Shown in pieces: positions 1 to 10,628 of a stretch of DNA of 64,000 nucleotides. Each line of letters opens with the position of its first letter. Positions within the stretch are counted from its first letter, which is position 1. The stretch comes from Chamaecrista fasciculata. Its lineage: Eukaryota; Streptophyta; Magnoliopsida; Fabales; Fabaceae. The notes beneath the pieces are model-generated. The model made no database searches, was not told the DNA's origin, and was given only the letters and a program-made list of their open reading frames with translations. The position numbers and the translations under genes are program-made. The stretch spans positions 152,066 through 216,065 of the forward strand of contig QANZ01042480.1 of assembly GCA_003254925.1 (NCBI GenBank), written 5' to 3'.

Positions 1-648
1 TAGGAATTCAAGTCCTAAAATTATGATATTATTGTAATCTCATAATTTAATAATTTGATAATCCTATAATTTAGGGATTCCCTAATTATAATTATCAAAA
101 CTCCAAACCCTATATATATTAGCTAAAGTCGACTTTCCCTTAAGCCTCATGATACTTGGGAATTTCGACTTTCCTTAGCTAATTCACAAGAGCAAAATTC
201 GATTTTGGCATTTGGTGAAGAGAGAGAGAAAACACAACCCTAGTTTTCCTAGAGAGAGAAAGTGGCGCAAACCTAAAAGGAGTTTTAGGGTTTGTGACAA
301 GGTTGTGTGAGATCAAGAATAAGATTCTTGATCATAGGCGCCACCTGTTCTTGGGAGTTCAAGAATTGTTCTTGAATTCAAGAACACCGTAGATAAGGTC
401 CCTGGTTCACTTGGAGAAGTGAAGGAGGCTAGCACCTAGGCATCTCCAAAACTGTTCGTGTGGATCACCGGCGGAGGGAGCACACTCGGAGTGGACTCCT
501 CAGCATCGTAGACACAAAAGTCGCCGATTGATTTGGGTAAATCTCTGGTCCTTATACTGATACAGAACCATATAGCGGATCCTTGGGAAGAAGTCACTAC
601 GCGCATATTCTGGTTTTGTTTAATTTTTTTTTTAAATTAGAAACCCCA
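1..648 (+). mobile_element. LTR, right-hand part (same family as the solo LTR at 3902-5967)
   Basis: This stretch lines up, with divergence, to about 5335-5967. Shared landmarks in the same order are the block tcctaaaat, a TATA-like stretch (about 108-117), gtcgactt, an agagagaga tract, aaactgttcgtgtggat, and gcggatcc near 578. It is therefore the right end of a related LTR whose left end lies outside the window. The right boundary is not sharp. I place it near 648, just before the coding remains of the next feature. A target duplication cannot be tested because the other end is missing. Confidence 0.6.
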
Positions 649-2086
649 AGGAATGGCAATACAAGTTTGTCTTTATAAAGGAATCGGGGTCTGAGTGGCC
701 TTTCTGGGTTCGCGCATCAGATGAGCGCGCCATGTTCCCTCTATCATGGAGGAGGCCCCGACTTGGGCCCTTTGAGTGCAACTGGAGGGACCTAACCGTT
801 GACGAGCGCCTGGCGGCGTTGCGGTTGATCACCACTCCCCTTTTTGACCCCAAGCGTTGTATGTTTCTCTTCATTTTTGCATGATACCTGACTTTCTTGT
901 GATAGTCTCTAAACTTTGCTTTGTTTGTTTCAGTGGTGGAGGCTTCCTTAGCTGATGTTATTGGGACCAAGCGTCCTTGCGAGGACAAAGGGAAAGAGAA
1001 GGTGGTGGCCACCTCGAAGAAACAACCTCCCATGCTCCCAGGAAGCCTGGGAGTCTTACGATTCGTGACCCTACCGCGGCTCCAAGTCCCCCTCCCAATC
1101 CCATCGGCAGAGAAAAAGAAACTGCTGCTGCCGCAACCAAGGATGGGAAAGCGGCGCCGCGGAAGCGTGCGCGCCCCACCGTTGAAGTTCCTCTAATCTC
1201 GGCAGCTCCGGAGGCTGGAGATTTCAATGCTCTGGAGATTCTCTCCAATTGTCTTTCTGAGGCAGCGACGGTGAAGCGAGACGACTTGGCTAGGGTGTCT
1301 ACGGAGAACACTCGAGATCCTGCTGAGGAGACCACCCAATTTTTGTTGGCTACTGCGTTGCGTGTGTTAGCCAACAGCATTTCTAGGAAAGATCTCATTT
1401 CCGAGAGGGATGCCGCGAACGAGGACGCCAAGAAGCTGCGTCGTACCGTTGAAGAACTAAATGACGAGCTGGACCTGACGAAGGCCTCCTAGGATTCTCT
1501 CAAGACTGGGTATGAACGGAGGGACCAACAACTGGAGGAAGCCACTGGCGTTATCAACCAGCTCAACGAGAGAGTGGCTGGTTTGGAAGCCGAGCTACAA
1601 AATACCAAGGACGCCTACGCAGCCCTTAAGGAGTTAGCCCTGAGGCAGATCAGGTGGAGGGGTTCTCGCTATAACTATATAAGCTTTAAGAACGCCATCC
1701 AACAATTGAGGTTGCGCAACCACAATCTGGACACCACGAGGATCTGCCCGAATAAGATAGTTGAGGGCAACCTCATCAGAGATCCCACAGACTCTGACCT
1801 GGAATTGAAGATTCCAAGGATGCCTGAAAATTATGCACTGACGGGGTACGAGTCTGGCGGCGACGACGACTTCCCTTGGTTCCCGAATGAAGTGGTTCCC
1901 CTTCCGGGTGAAGAAGGTCAAGGAGTTGCGGGCGCCTCCACTCCTAAGGATGGCGATGAGGGACCCGCTGCAGATTGGGCTGCCTCTGGTGACAACGCCG
2001 CAGATGACGCTGCGGTTGACGCTGCAGACGAGAACGCCCCTGCTAGCGAGGATATTATTGCTGAGGATCCCCCAGCTGAAGCTTAG
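641..2086 (+). pseudogene. Antisense ORF (aORF) of the Tat-type gypsy element, broken
   Basis: A coding remnant that runs opposite to the gag-pol of the surrounding element and lies after integrase, where Tat-lineage elements of plants are known to carry antisense ORFs. Exon 1 (641-858, 5' end missing) contains FPLSWRRP and a LTVDERLAAL block typical of plant transposon proteins. A GT-AG intron (859-933) fits in phase. Exon 2 (934-2086) is Ala/Pro-rich, then has a coiled coil (roughly 1430-1650, heptads such as VEELNDELDL and VAGLEAELQN) and a very acidic Ala/Asp-rich tail. It is dead: a frameshift lies at about 1035-1060 and there is a TAG at 1490-1492 inside the coiled coil. The function of aORFs is unknown. 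The assignment rests on position, orientation and composition. Confidence 0.6.
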
Positions 2087-2634
2087 GCCTGCGTGCCTAT
2101 GTTCATTCCGTTTTGGGCCTGCGCGCCCCTCTTTTTTCTTTTTAAATTATGTTTGACTTGCCGTGGCTTGCATGCCACTTGTATTTTGATATGGTGTGGC
2201 CTTTGAGCCGCTTTTGGATATTTGGGTGATGACGCCCTTAATATTTATGTCGTTAGTTTTAGCAATGTTTGCTTTTAACGCTTTATTCCTTGCTTTGCAC
2301 GCCATGTTTGACATGCATTTTCCATGCCTTGATTCCATTATCGTATTGTTTGCACGTTAAAGTTCTGCCTCGCGATGGGCACGCTTCGAGCATTTGCGTA
2401 TCACACGCTAAGTTTTTGACTAGTCATCCAAGGGAGGGACGGTCCGCATGGTTGGTGAGTGTCATACTCACAAGGCTCCTTCGAGGGCCTTTTAGTTGCT
2501 GTTCCGAGGGCGTCCCCTCGAGCAACTTAATATGATTAACAAAAATGTGTTATGAAAAAATGCACTTTATTGATATAAAATCTCAGTACAATTGGCTCAG
2601 GGGCCTTCTTTTTGGTTATTGCAAAGCTTCCTTA
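2087..2634. other. Spacer between the convergent aORF and integrase
   Basis: About 550 bp without coding potential between two reading frames that end towards each other. On the minus strand an AATAAA (2566-2571) lies about 65 bp after the integrase stop and could serve as poly(A) signal for the gag-pol transcript. Nothing else is recognisable. Confidence 0.4.
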
Positions 2635-3896
2635 CTAAGGGAAATAAAATTTAAGCTTGGCCATGTTCCAAGCATTTGGAAGTGGCTTACCCTCAAAGGT
2701 CTCCAGCTTGAAGGCGTTGCCAGGCAGGATTTTTGTAACCCTGTATGGGCCTTCCCAGTTTGGTCCCAGCATTCCGTGTCTAGGGTCTTTCCTGTTGTTT
2801 TCCACAATTCTGAGCACCAAGTCCCCTTTTTTAAGGGTCCTGGGTTTGATTTTGGAGTCGTGGTATTTCTTTACCATCTGATTATAGGCAGCTTGTCTAA
2901 TGGCTGCAACTTCCCTTCTTTCTTCCATACTATCCAGCTCTTCAAGTCTAGAGTTGGCATCATTGGTACTCGGGTAGTTGATTATCATCTCGGTTGGGAC
3001 GTTCACTTTAGCAGGTATCACTGCTACGTGCCCATATGCCAAGGCGAAGGGTGTTTCCTTCGTGGTTGCTTGTTCTGTGGTCATGTATGACCATAATACT
3101 GAGGGGAGTTCATCAACCCATCTTCCCTTAGCTGACTCCAGTCTCCTTTTGATTCCTTGTATGATGATCCTATTAGCCAGTTCGACTTGGCCGTTTGTGG
3201 CAGGATGTTCTACCGAGGTGGTCTTATGGTGGATTTTTCAGACTTTACAGAAGTCTTGGAATTTCTTGCTCGTGAACTGAGCGCCATTGTCAGATATCAA
3301 CGTGTTTGGGACGCCAAACCTGGTGATGATGTTTTGTCACACGAATTTTTCCATGGCTTCCATGGTTATGGACGCCACAGCTTTAGCTTCCACCCGCTTT
3401 GTGAAGTAGTCTACGGCGACTATGAGAAATTTTCTCTTGTAAGTGGCCATTGGAAATGGCCCTGCAATGTCGATCCCCCAAAGATCAAAAGGCCAAGGTG
3501 AAGTGATGGTGTTCAGGGGAGCTGTGTGTGAGTGGATCATGTTGGCATATTTTTGGCATTTCTCGCACGAACGGACAATGTTCTCAGCATCTGGCTAAAG
3601 TGTGGGCCAGAAGTAGCCAGCTCTTTGGATCTTCCTTCACATCGCCATCGGGCCTTGGTGGCTTGCACATAGCCCTTCGTGGACTTCGGTCAACACTCTA
3701 TTGATCTCGTCTCCTGCTATGCACTTGGCTCCAGGGTGACTAAAGTTTTTCCTGTATAAGGCGCCTTGTCTGATGAAGTACCTGCTAGACCTTCTTGTGA
3801 CTTTTCTGGCTTCGTTCTTGTCTGAAGGAAGGGCGCCTATGGCCAGATATTTGAATATTGGCGTTCTCCAGTCATGAACTTCTTCCGCGGGGAGGA
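2635..3896 (-). pseudogene. Ty3/gypsy integrase, broken by three stops
   Basis: This is the C-terminal part of the pol polyprotein. In order it holds the zinc-binding HHCC module (VHEGLCASH ... CEKCQKY, about 3690-3560), the catalytic core, and a GPY/F-type C-terminus (LGPNWEGPYRV, about 2740). All three acidic residues of the core can be read: D in WGIDIAGPF, D in ISDNGAQF and E in NGQVELANR. Stops interrupt it at 3637-3639 (TGA), 3595-3597 (TAG) and 3337-3339 (TGA). The frame continues across the solo LTR into the RNase H region, so the two were one ORF before that insertion. No active integrase can be made from this copy. Confidence 0.9.
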
Positions 3897-3901
3897 TATC
3901 C

Positions 3902-5967
3902 TGTTGGAGATTGTGCCCTAGGGCCAATCATTTTATGTAAATATGTTGTGAACATATTATTAATTTATGGAAGATAAATTAATGTGTTATCATGATCATT
4001 AGCATGTTTACTATGATAACGTCCATGATTAATTATGAGATAATTAATCTAAATTTGTCCCTGGTCGATTATTTTTGTGGGAACAAAAATGAACTAAGAC
4101 CAGCATGACCTCGGTGCATGAGATGCATGCACTAGATGCTGGGACGAGAGTCATGGTGCAATTACGTAAGGTGGTTACGAGTTGCTGGACTGACCCGGAG
4201 AGTCCTTCATGGGTTTAGTCATCAGCTTGCCTCTCCTTGTACGCCTGTAGCGATGCCTTAGACCTGAGGTCATCATTATTCTGGCGTTGCAGTTGTCAGA
4301 CTTTGGCTTAGTCTAACGCTGCTCGTAACAGGGTAGCCACAAGGGCTAAGTACGGGTTTGGTTGATTGTCGTGCTGTGGAATGTGGATTGGCCAAAATGG
4401 GATTTTGTCCCTCATTAGATGAGAGATATCTAACTGGCGCCCTCGATGAGTCTGTCCAGGAAAAAGAGTGGCCACTCAGGAATTGGGACTTACTCAGGGA
4501 ATCGAGAAAGTTGTGGTTTGGATTATGGATGACTTTCCTGTGCCTAGTCCATGACCAAGATATCGTAGGACAATAGGATCTCTGACACGGAGGTACTGAG
4601 GTTAAGTCGTTTTAGTAAAAACGATAACTCAGGTGTTTTGGATAGTTGTGATGGCTTGCTAGAGTCCGCTCACGACTTGTAGGTCATGGGGATGACCTGC
4701 TGCCAACTTCACGTGGGGCCTGCTGTGTCACACACGAGCAAGGAAAGAACACCATTTGAAAGGGACACGAATTAGGGTTAATTCGTGGGTCACTCAGGTG
4801 GCACGATTTAAGACATAGAGGAAATGTCTGAGACATTAGGTCTTGTCTTAATTGATCTACAGATGTGTAATATTTAGATTTGTGGGACAAATTTAAATAT
4901 AATAATTGTTTAATAATTAATGGGGATTAATTATTTACAATTAAAATATTTGGGAGAATAATTCAGATAATGTTCCTAAGAGTTAGGAAATTATTGAATT
5001 ATAAAATTCCTAAATAATATGATGAGGGTGGCGCCTCTTAGGATTTATTTGGATAAATAAAATAGTTTTATTAATTCAAATAATAAGTTTGAATTCAAAA
5101 GATTTGATGGAGATATCAAAAGATTTGAATTCAAACAGATTTGGTGAGATTTCCTCTCAGAATCTTTGGTAAATCATAAATTAAGGAAAGTTTTTGATTT
5201 ATAAAATTCCAAGGAAAAGGGAGAGGGAGATGGCGCCTTCTTGTGGGTCCCAATGAGAGATTTGATCTCTCATTTGATTCTCCAAGATTGCAGTTTGAAT
5301 TTAAATTAAAATATTAAGGTAATATTTTAATTATAAATTCAAGTCCTAAAATAATTATATTATCAGAATATCTTGATTTTAGGAATAATTAAATCACCAA
5401 ATTTTTTACTATAAATATGGGACAAGTCGACTTGCCCATATGCCTGACAAGCAAATTATACAACTCTAGTTTTGATTTTCTTCCTCCTAGAAGAGAGAGA
5501 AAAAATCGCACCTTTGCACCCAAGAGAGAGAAAATCGACTTTTCTCTAAGAGTTAGGGAAAATCGATCAAGCTCCATAATTAGGGTTTGTGAGAGAAGAA
5601 TAGGCAAGAAGGAGTTCTTGTGGGGGGATTCTTCTAATCGCCACCTCAATTGCTGTTTCAAGAAGGAGTTCTTGAGTTCAGAGGTCTGTAGATTGGTCCC
5701 TAGTACTTTTGGAGAAAAGAACTGAAGGCTAGCACCTTGGTGTTCAAAGAAACTGTTCGTGTGGATTACTGGCAGAGGGAGAACGCTGGGAGTAAGCTCA
5801 TTGGATTCGCCTTGTTCAACCATCAGATTGAAACTCGTGAGGTATAACACTATCTAAAAGTTTTAAATTCTGCTAGCGGATCCGTTCGGTGATTCTAGGA
5901 CCTAGGCGGTTAATTTTTATCGTTTTGTTTTTGCTTCCGCTGCCTTAGGTGCCTAGGATTCCCAACA
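3902..5967 (+). mobile_element. Solo LTR inserted in gypsy pol, 2066 bp
   Basis: Starts TGTTGG and ends CCAACA, a perfect 6-bp terminal inversion of the LTR TG...CA kind. It is flanked by a perfect 5-bp target duplication, TATCC (3897-3901 and 5968-5972). Removing the element and one TATCC joins the two halves of the gypsy reading frame in phase. There is no internal coding region, primer-binding site or second LTR, so this is a solo LTR left by LTR-LTR recombination. A TATA-like ctataaatatggg at about 5409-5421 suggests the LTR reads on the plus strand. It is in the same family as the LTR at 1-648. The superfamily is not determined. Confidence 0.9.
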
Positions 5968-5972
5968 TATCC

Positions 5973-6430
5973 TGCTCCAGGATTGACAGCTCCCTTAGAG
6001 TTGTTTTGATGATGGAGTTTCTGCCTCCTTTTGATGGCTTAGACGGCAATTTGGCGAGCTCGTCTACTTGAGCGTTGTCGTTTCGCGAGATATGCTGGAA
6101 GGTGGCTTCAATCCCAGAGCCTTCGATGATTTTCTTTGCCTTCTCAGCGTACTGGACCATAACTGGGTCTTCGGTTTCGTACTCTCCATTCATCTGTTGT
6201 ATCACCAGTTGGGAATCTCCCAAAATTTCCAGCCTTTTGGTGCCGATGTTCGCTGCTAATTTCAGAGCAGTTATCAGGGCCTCGTATTCTGCCTGATTGT
6301 TGGTGATTGGGAATTCAATCTCTATTGATTATTCCACGATGGAGGCATCTGGGGCTCGCATCACTATTCCTGCACCTCGCTGGGAATTTGATACGACACC
6401 ATCGAAGTCTATCTTCCATGTCCAGTTTTG
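5973..6430 (-). pseudogene. Second (archaeal-type) RNase H domain of the gypsy pol
   Basis: It follows a complete first RNase H domain, an arrangement known from the Tat lineage of plant Ty3/gypsy elements. Acidic catalytic positions are visible: D in WKIDFDG, E in NNQAEYEAL, D in LGDSQLV, and a final D in ARNDNAQVDELA-like sequence. A TAA stop (6329-6331) cuts the domain after the first strand. The solo LTR follows directly, 20 codons past the domain. Confidence 0.85.
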
Positions 6431-6956
6431 GGCGTTTTCAGGCCCCGTCATTTCGGCTATGAAGTCTGTTAACGCCTGTCCTTTGATGGCCCTCCTAGGC
6501 TCGTAGGCTATCCCGTATTCTGAGATTTCTACAGACCAAATTGACATTCTACTAGCGATTTCTGGTTGTTCTACCATCTGTTTGATGGGTCTGTCTGTTC
6601 TGACAATTATCTGATAATGTTGGTAGTAATGCCTCAACTTCCTAGTTGAATGAAGTAATGAGAACGTCAACTTCTCGAGGCGGTGATACCGCTTTTCTGC
6701 TCCTGTGAGTGTTTTGCTGGTGAAGTAGATGGGTTTTTGTTCTTCTCCCACCTCTAGCACAAAGGCTGAGCTGACTGCGTCATCTGTGGACGCCAAGTAG
6801 ACATAGATGGGCTTATCCTTGACTGGGATTACCAGAATGGGCAGTGACGCAAGATAGCTTTTCAACTTCTGGAAGGCTTCCTCGCATTCCTCGTTCCTTT
6901 CGAATTTTTTGTTTGCTTTTAGCGTTTTAAAAAACGGTAAGCATCTATCAGCAGAC
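6431..6956 (-). pseudogene. First RNase H domain and connection of gypsy pol
   Basis: Reads SADRCLPFF ... EEAFQKLKS in the connection, then the RNase H fold with VYLASTDDAVSS, the TLTGAEKRYHRLEKL block and IIVRTDRPIKQM. This matches the retroviral-type RNase H of Ty3/gypsy elements, although the first catalytic position looks degenerate, as is common in Tat elements. It is open through this stretch and in frame with the following second RNase H domain until the TAA at 6329. It is separated from reverse transcriptase by the intron-like block at 6957-7147. Confidence 0.85.
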
Positions 6957-7147
6957 CTGAATGTAAAGAGAACTCGTGATGAGTAATACTCGTTTTATTA
7001 ATGGAGAATTGTGCGTCGTGAGACGGCTTACATGATGAATTGAAAATGAATCTAAATAAAGACAGAATTTAAAGACATGACATAATCAAACTGAAGAAAC
7101 TGCAGCTACAAAGCTTTATTGCTGAGGTGGCGCTAGACGCCTTCTAC
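6957..7147 (-). other. 191-bp intron-like insertion in gypsy pol
   Basis: On the minus strand the RT-connection sequence stops at LSR and picks up at SADRC 191 bp later. The block begins GTAGAAGG and ends TTTACATTCAG. Cutting at these GT and AG ends restores the frame exactly (CTG TCG AG^G TCT GCT). It contains in-frame stops and is AT-rich. Both edges read AGGT, so it can equally be described as a short insertion flanked by a 4-bp duplication. I cannot tell an intron from an insertion without transcripts or an empty relative. Confidence 0.55.
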
Positions 7148-8270
7148 CTCGACAGGAACCTATGAAGAGCCGCTAGCCTTCCATTGAGGCGTTGGACTTC
7201 CTTGACCGTTTTCGGGGCCTTCATCTCCAGAATGGCCTTGCATTGATCCGGGTTTGCTTCGATCCCTTTGTGGGTGAGCATGAATCCCAGGAATTTTCCT
7301 CCATGGATCCAAAGGTGCACTTGGAGGGGTTCAGTTTCATCTGGTACTTCCTCAGCTGGCTGAAGATTTCCTTCAGGTCTTCAGTGTGCTTTCCTCCTTC
7401 CTTGGTCTTCACCACCATGTCGTCCACGTAGACTTCCAAGTTCTTCCCGATGTAATCTTTGAAGAAAAGATCCATCATTTTCTGGTAGGTAGCGCCCGCG
7501 TTTTTCAACCCGAAGGGCATCACTGTATAACAGTACGTCCCGAGCTCGATGATGAAGGACGTTTTCTCGGCGTCCTCAAGGTTCATTTTGATATGGTTGT
7601 AGCCACTGAAGGCGTCCAGAAAACTTATGGTCTGATGACCACAGGTCCCATCCAATAGCTTGTCAATGTTAGGCAATGGATAGTGGTCTTTTGGGCAAGC
7701 CTTATTCAGGCCGGTGAAGTCCACACACATTCTCCATTTGCCATTGGCTTTCTTGACCAACACCACGTTGGAAAGCTACTCAGGATATTTGGTTTCTCTG
7801 ATGAAACCTGCAGCTAAGAGTTTGCTCACTTCCTCTTTGATTGTCGTTTGGCGCTCCTGTCCAAACAGGCGCTTTCGCTGGATAACTCAAGGCCTTCCAT
7901 CTGTGTTGAGGTTGTGACAGATGAGTTTTGGATCGATCCCTGGCATATCAGCAGGACGCCAAGCGAAGACATCTGAGGACGCCTTCAGCAGCTGAATGAG
8001 TTCGGCTTTTTCAGCTTCGTTCAATAGCATGTTGATTTGCACAGTTTTCTCTGTGTCATCTCCCAGCTGGATAATTTCTAAATCCCCCATCGGCCTGGGT
8101 CTCTGTGCCTCAATTTCATCTCTGAAATCCTCTACCTAACAGTTCAGGACTTCAGGGTCCACTGCTTCTTTAGCGTTGTCATCCGTTTTAGGAGTTCTCG
8201 TCTTTCTTTTTCGTTCTTCCTCAGTAGTCTTCTCGAGGCTCACCGCATAGCATTGCCTTGCTGTTTTCTA
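7148..8270 (-). pseudogene. Ty3/gypsy reverse transcriptase, broken
   Basis: All main RT motifs are readable: WRMCVDFTGLNKACPKD, motif A SFLDAFSGYNHIKM, motif B MPFGLKNAGATYQKMMD and catalytic motif C YVDDMVVK (about 7425). It converts element RNA to cDNA in intact relatives. Damage: TAG at 8268-8270, TAG at 8136-8138, TGA at 7887-7889, TAG at 7776-7778, and a frameshift near 7305, after which the frame continues as GGKFLGFMLTHKGIEANPDQ. The YVDD box itself is intact. Confidence 0.9.
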
Positions 8271-8640
8271 GTTGGTTCTCACCTGCCCTACCCCTTGGGG
8301 AGTTGGGAACTTCATGCGCAGATGTGCAGTAGATATTACTGCTCTCATCTTATTCAAAGATGGGCGTCCTAGGAGGACGTTGTATGCCGAGGGCGCCTGC
8401 ACCACTATGAATTCAATGGTGTTGCTGGTTACTCTAGGGTGTTCTCCCACTGTGAGTCTTAAATCGATTTTTCCAATGGCAGGGATTTGATCTCCCGTAA
8501 AGCCTACCAGGCTTCCATAATGGTCCTTTAGGTCTTCCATGGGGATGCCCAACTGTCGAAACATCGCTTGTACATGATGTCTGCAGAAGAGCCCTGATCC
8601 ACCATGATTCGTTCTACTATGAAGTTGCCAATCTGGGCAG
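8271..8640 (-). pseudogene. Gypsy aspartic protease region
   Basis: The pepsin-like flap and active site are recognisable: IMVDQGSSADIMY, with D-Q-G in place of the usual D-T/S-G, and later APSAYNVLLGRPSLNKM, a block typical of Tat-type proteases. A frameshift near 8560 splits the domain. It would cleave the Gag-Pol precursor in an active element. The D-Q-G triplet may be a further lesion. Confidence 0.75.
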
Positions 8641-10450
8641 TGATCACCATGGGATCATCATAGTCTCGGTTTACTTCCCATAACTCGTCGTCAGTGAAGA
8701 TTATGGGTTCAACCCATTTCTCCTCAGTGAATGACTCTTTGTAGTCTATTTTCAGTATAGACTGGTTCACCTTTCTTCTTTTGTGTGGGGTCTTTGCCCT
8801 GTTTTTCTTGATACCGCCCGAGATCATGTGAATGATGCCTGTTGATTTGTTCTCTCTTGGTGGTGTACGCCGGTCTCCTCTTTTTTCGTCATCGTGGGCG
8901 CCACCGCCCTTGGACTTTTTCGCCTCTCGGGCGTCTTTGTCCTCTCTAGCTCTCTTGTTCCCTTCCTTCTTGATGAATCTGGATGGGAGGCGTCCTTGCC
9001 GAATGAGGTTCTCTATTTCATCTTTCAAGGTGATACATTCATCAGTGGTGTGTCCCTCTCCCTTGTGATACCTGCAATACTTGCTGGTATCCACATTTCG
9101 TCCCGCTCTCCTAGAGTGTTCTGGGAGTCTGGGGAGGAGGTCTGTATTGGCGATCTCGCGAAAGACTTCCGATTGAGATACCGTGAGCACTGTGTAGACG
9201 GTATGTTTCCCTCTAGGTGGAGATCGGGGACGCCTGTGATGATCTCTTCCTCTCGAGCTTTCCCCAGCTCTATCGGAATTTTTGCTTGGTGGTTTTCTTG
9301 CGTCTGGCTCAATTCTCGCGAAGCGATCGCGTTGAGTTTTGTCCAGGTCTTCCTTTGTTATGAATTCCTCGGCCATTGAAAGTAATTCACCCACAGAGTT
9401 TGGGGCTTTGTGAGTGAGTTCCTTATGGGCATGGCCCGGTCTGATCCCTGCGAGGAAAATGTAAACAACTATTTTGTCATCGACTTCTTTGATGTTCAAG
9501 CAAGTTTTGCTGAACTTTGCCAAGTAATCTCTCAGCGATTCTCCCTTGTTCTACCTAATGTCAGTCAACACCGCCATCGGCTGCTTGTATACTTTGCTGG
9601 TCGCAAACCGTTTCTTGAACATGTCCTCCAAGTCCCTGAAGCAGTGGACTGAGCCTACCGGAAGTTTTGAGAACCAATCCAGAGCTGGTACTTCTAGAGT
9701 TATCGGGAAAAGTTTGCACCTTTGATGATCTCCCATGTTGGAGATATTCATGGCAGCCTTGAAACTGAGCAAGTGATCATCCAGATCTTTCTCGCCCGTG
9801 TATGGTGTCAACTTCATTGGCATTTTGTAGTTCTTGTCAAGTTCCGCAGCTTGCACGTGAGGTGCCAGAATTCTTTCCGCTGGTGGAGGGGGTCTCGCCT
9901 GTCCCGACGTATTTGTCGGCATCACGGGGTTGTAGGTGCCCGCTGATTGATACGCTCCACTGGGTCCTCCGTAGACGCCATATCCCGAATAATACTGGGG
10001 ATAGTATCCTTGATGGTAGGAGTACCCCTGTGGTGGGTAGGCATACGCGCCGGACCACGCTTGCGGCTGAGTAAGCTGGCTGGGAGCTGCCACTTGAGTC
10101 GGTGGTGGTAAGCTCAAGGGCACCTGTTGCTCTTGACTCCCGGGGTTTTCACTCGAGAGAATAGGTTCTGGGTCTTCCTTCCCAGGATTCTCGGCAACTT
10201 GCTTTCCCTTTCCCATGACCATGTTCCGGTTGTCTCTACGAAGTGCTTCCATCTCCATTCGCATATCAGCCTTAAAGGCGGCAATCCCATCATCTGGTGT
10301 TATGGTGGTTTGCCTCGCTGGAGCTGGGTTAGGCAGCGTCGGGGCTTCCTGAATGATCGGGAATCCGGGCAGAGGAGCGAGCGTCGAATCCTGCGTAGAT
10401 TGAGTCACTGAGCCTCCCGGGGTTTGATGATCAGCTGGAGTTGATGTCAT
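8641..10450 (-). pseudogene. Ty3/gypsy Gag
   Basis: The ORF opens at ATG 10450-10448, about 160 bp after the primer-binding site, which fits a gag start. It has a Pro/Gln-rich N-terminus with a Tyr-rich stretch (SYHQGYYPQYYSGYGVYGG), then the retrotransposon gag domain (KLTPYTGEKDLDDHL ... VPALDWFSKLP ... LEDMFKKRF), Arg-rich basic stretches and a zinc-knuckle-like CRYHKGEGHTTDEC. A TAG at 9551-9553 truncates it within the gag domain, and the frame continues past it to the protease. It packages the element RNA in active relatives. Confidence 0.88.
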
Positions 10451-10609
10451 TCTTTCTTTCTCTGGTTCAGATGAACATGTAGGTTAAATAAGACATATAA
10501 AGAAAAATTTACGTGAATTGTCCTAGGAGCTCATCCCGTTCAGAAAAGAAAATCAAGACATAAACCAGCAATTTAAGATAAAGATTAAAAATAGGACTTT
10601 GTATGAAAG

Positions 10610-10627
10610 TTCCCACAGACGGCGCCA
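10610..10627 (-). other. Primer-binding site of the gypsy element
   Basis: On the minus strand TGGCGCCGTCTGTGGGAA starts one base after the end of the 5' LTR. The TGGCGCC start is complementary to a tRNA 3' end and resembles the site seen in several plant Ty3/gypsy elements. I do not assign the tRNA. Confidence 0.75.
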
Positions 10628-10628
10628 G

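Noticed and set aside
1..648. Possibility that this is the missing 3' LTR of the gypsy element
   Set aside because: It shares no sequence with the 5' LTR at 10629-11207 and instead matches the foreign solo LTR at 3902-5967.
2545..3501. Plus-strand frames of 100-180 codons
   Set aside because: Shadows of the integrase gene on the minus strand.
4358..4890. Short frames inside the solo LTR
   Set aside because: LTR sequence. No retroelement protein motif in any frame.
8894..9379. 161-codon plus-strand frame
   Set aside because: Lies opposite the gag coding sequence and follows its codon phase.
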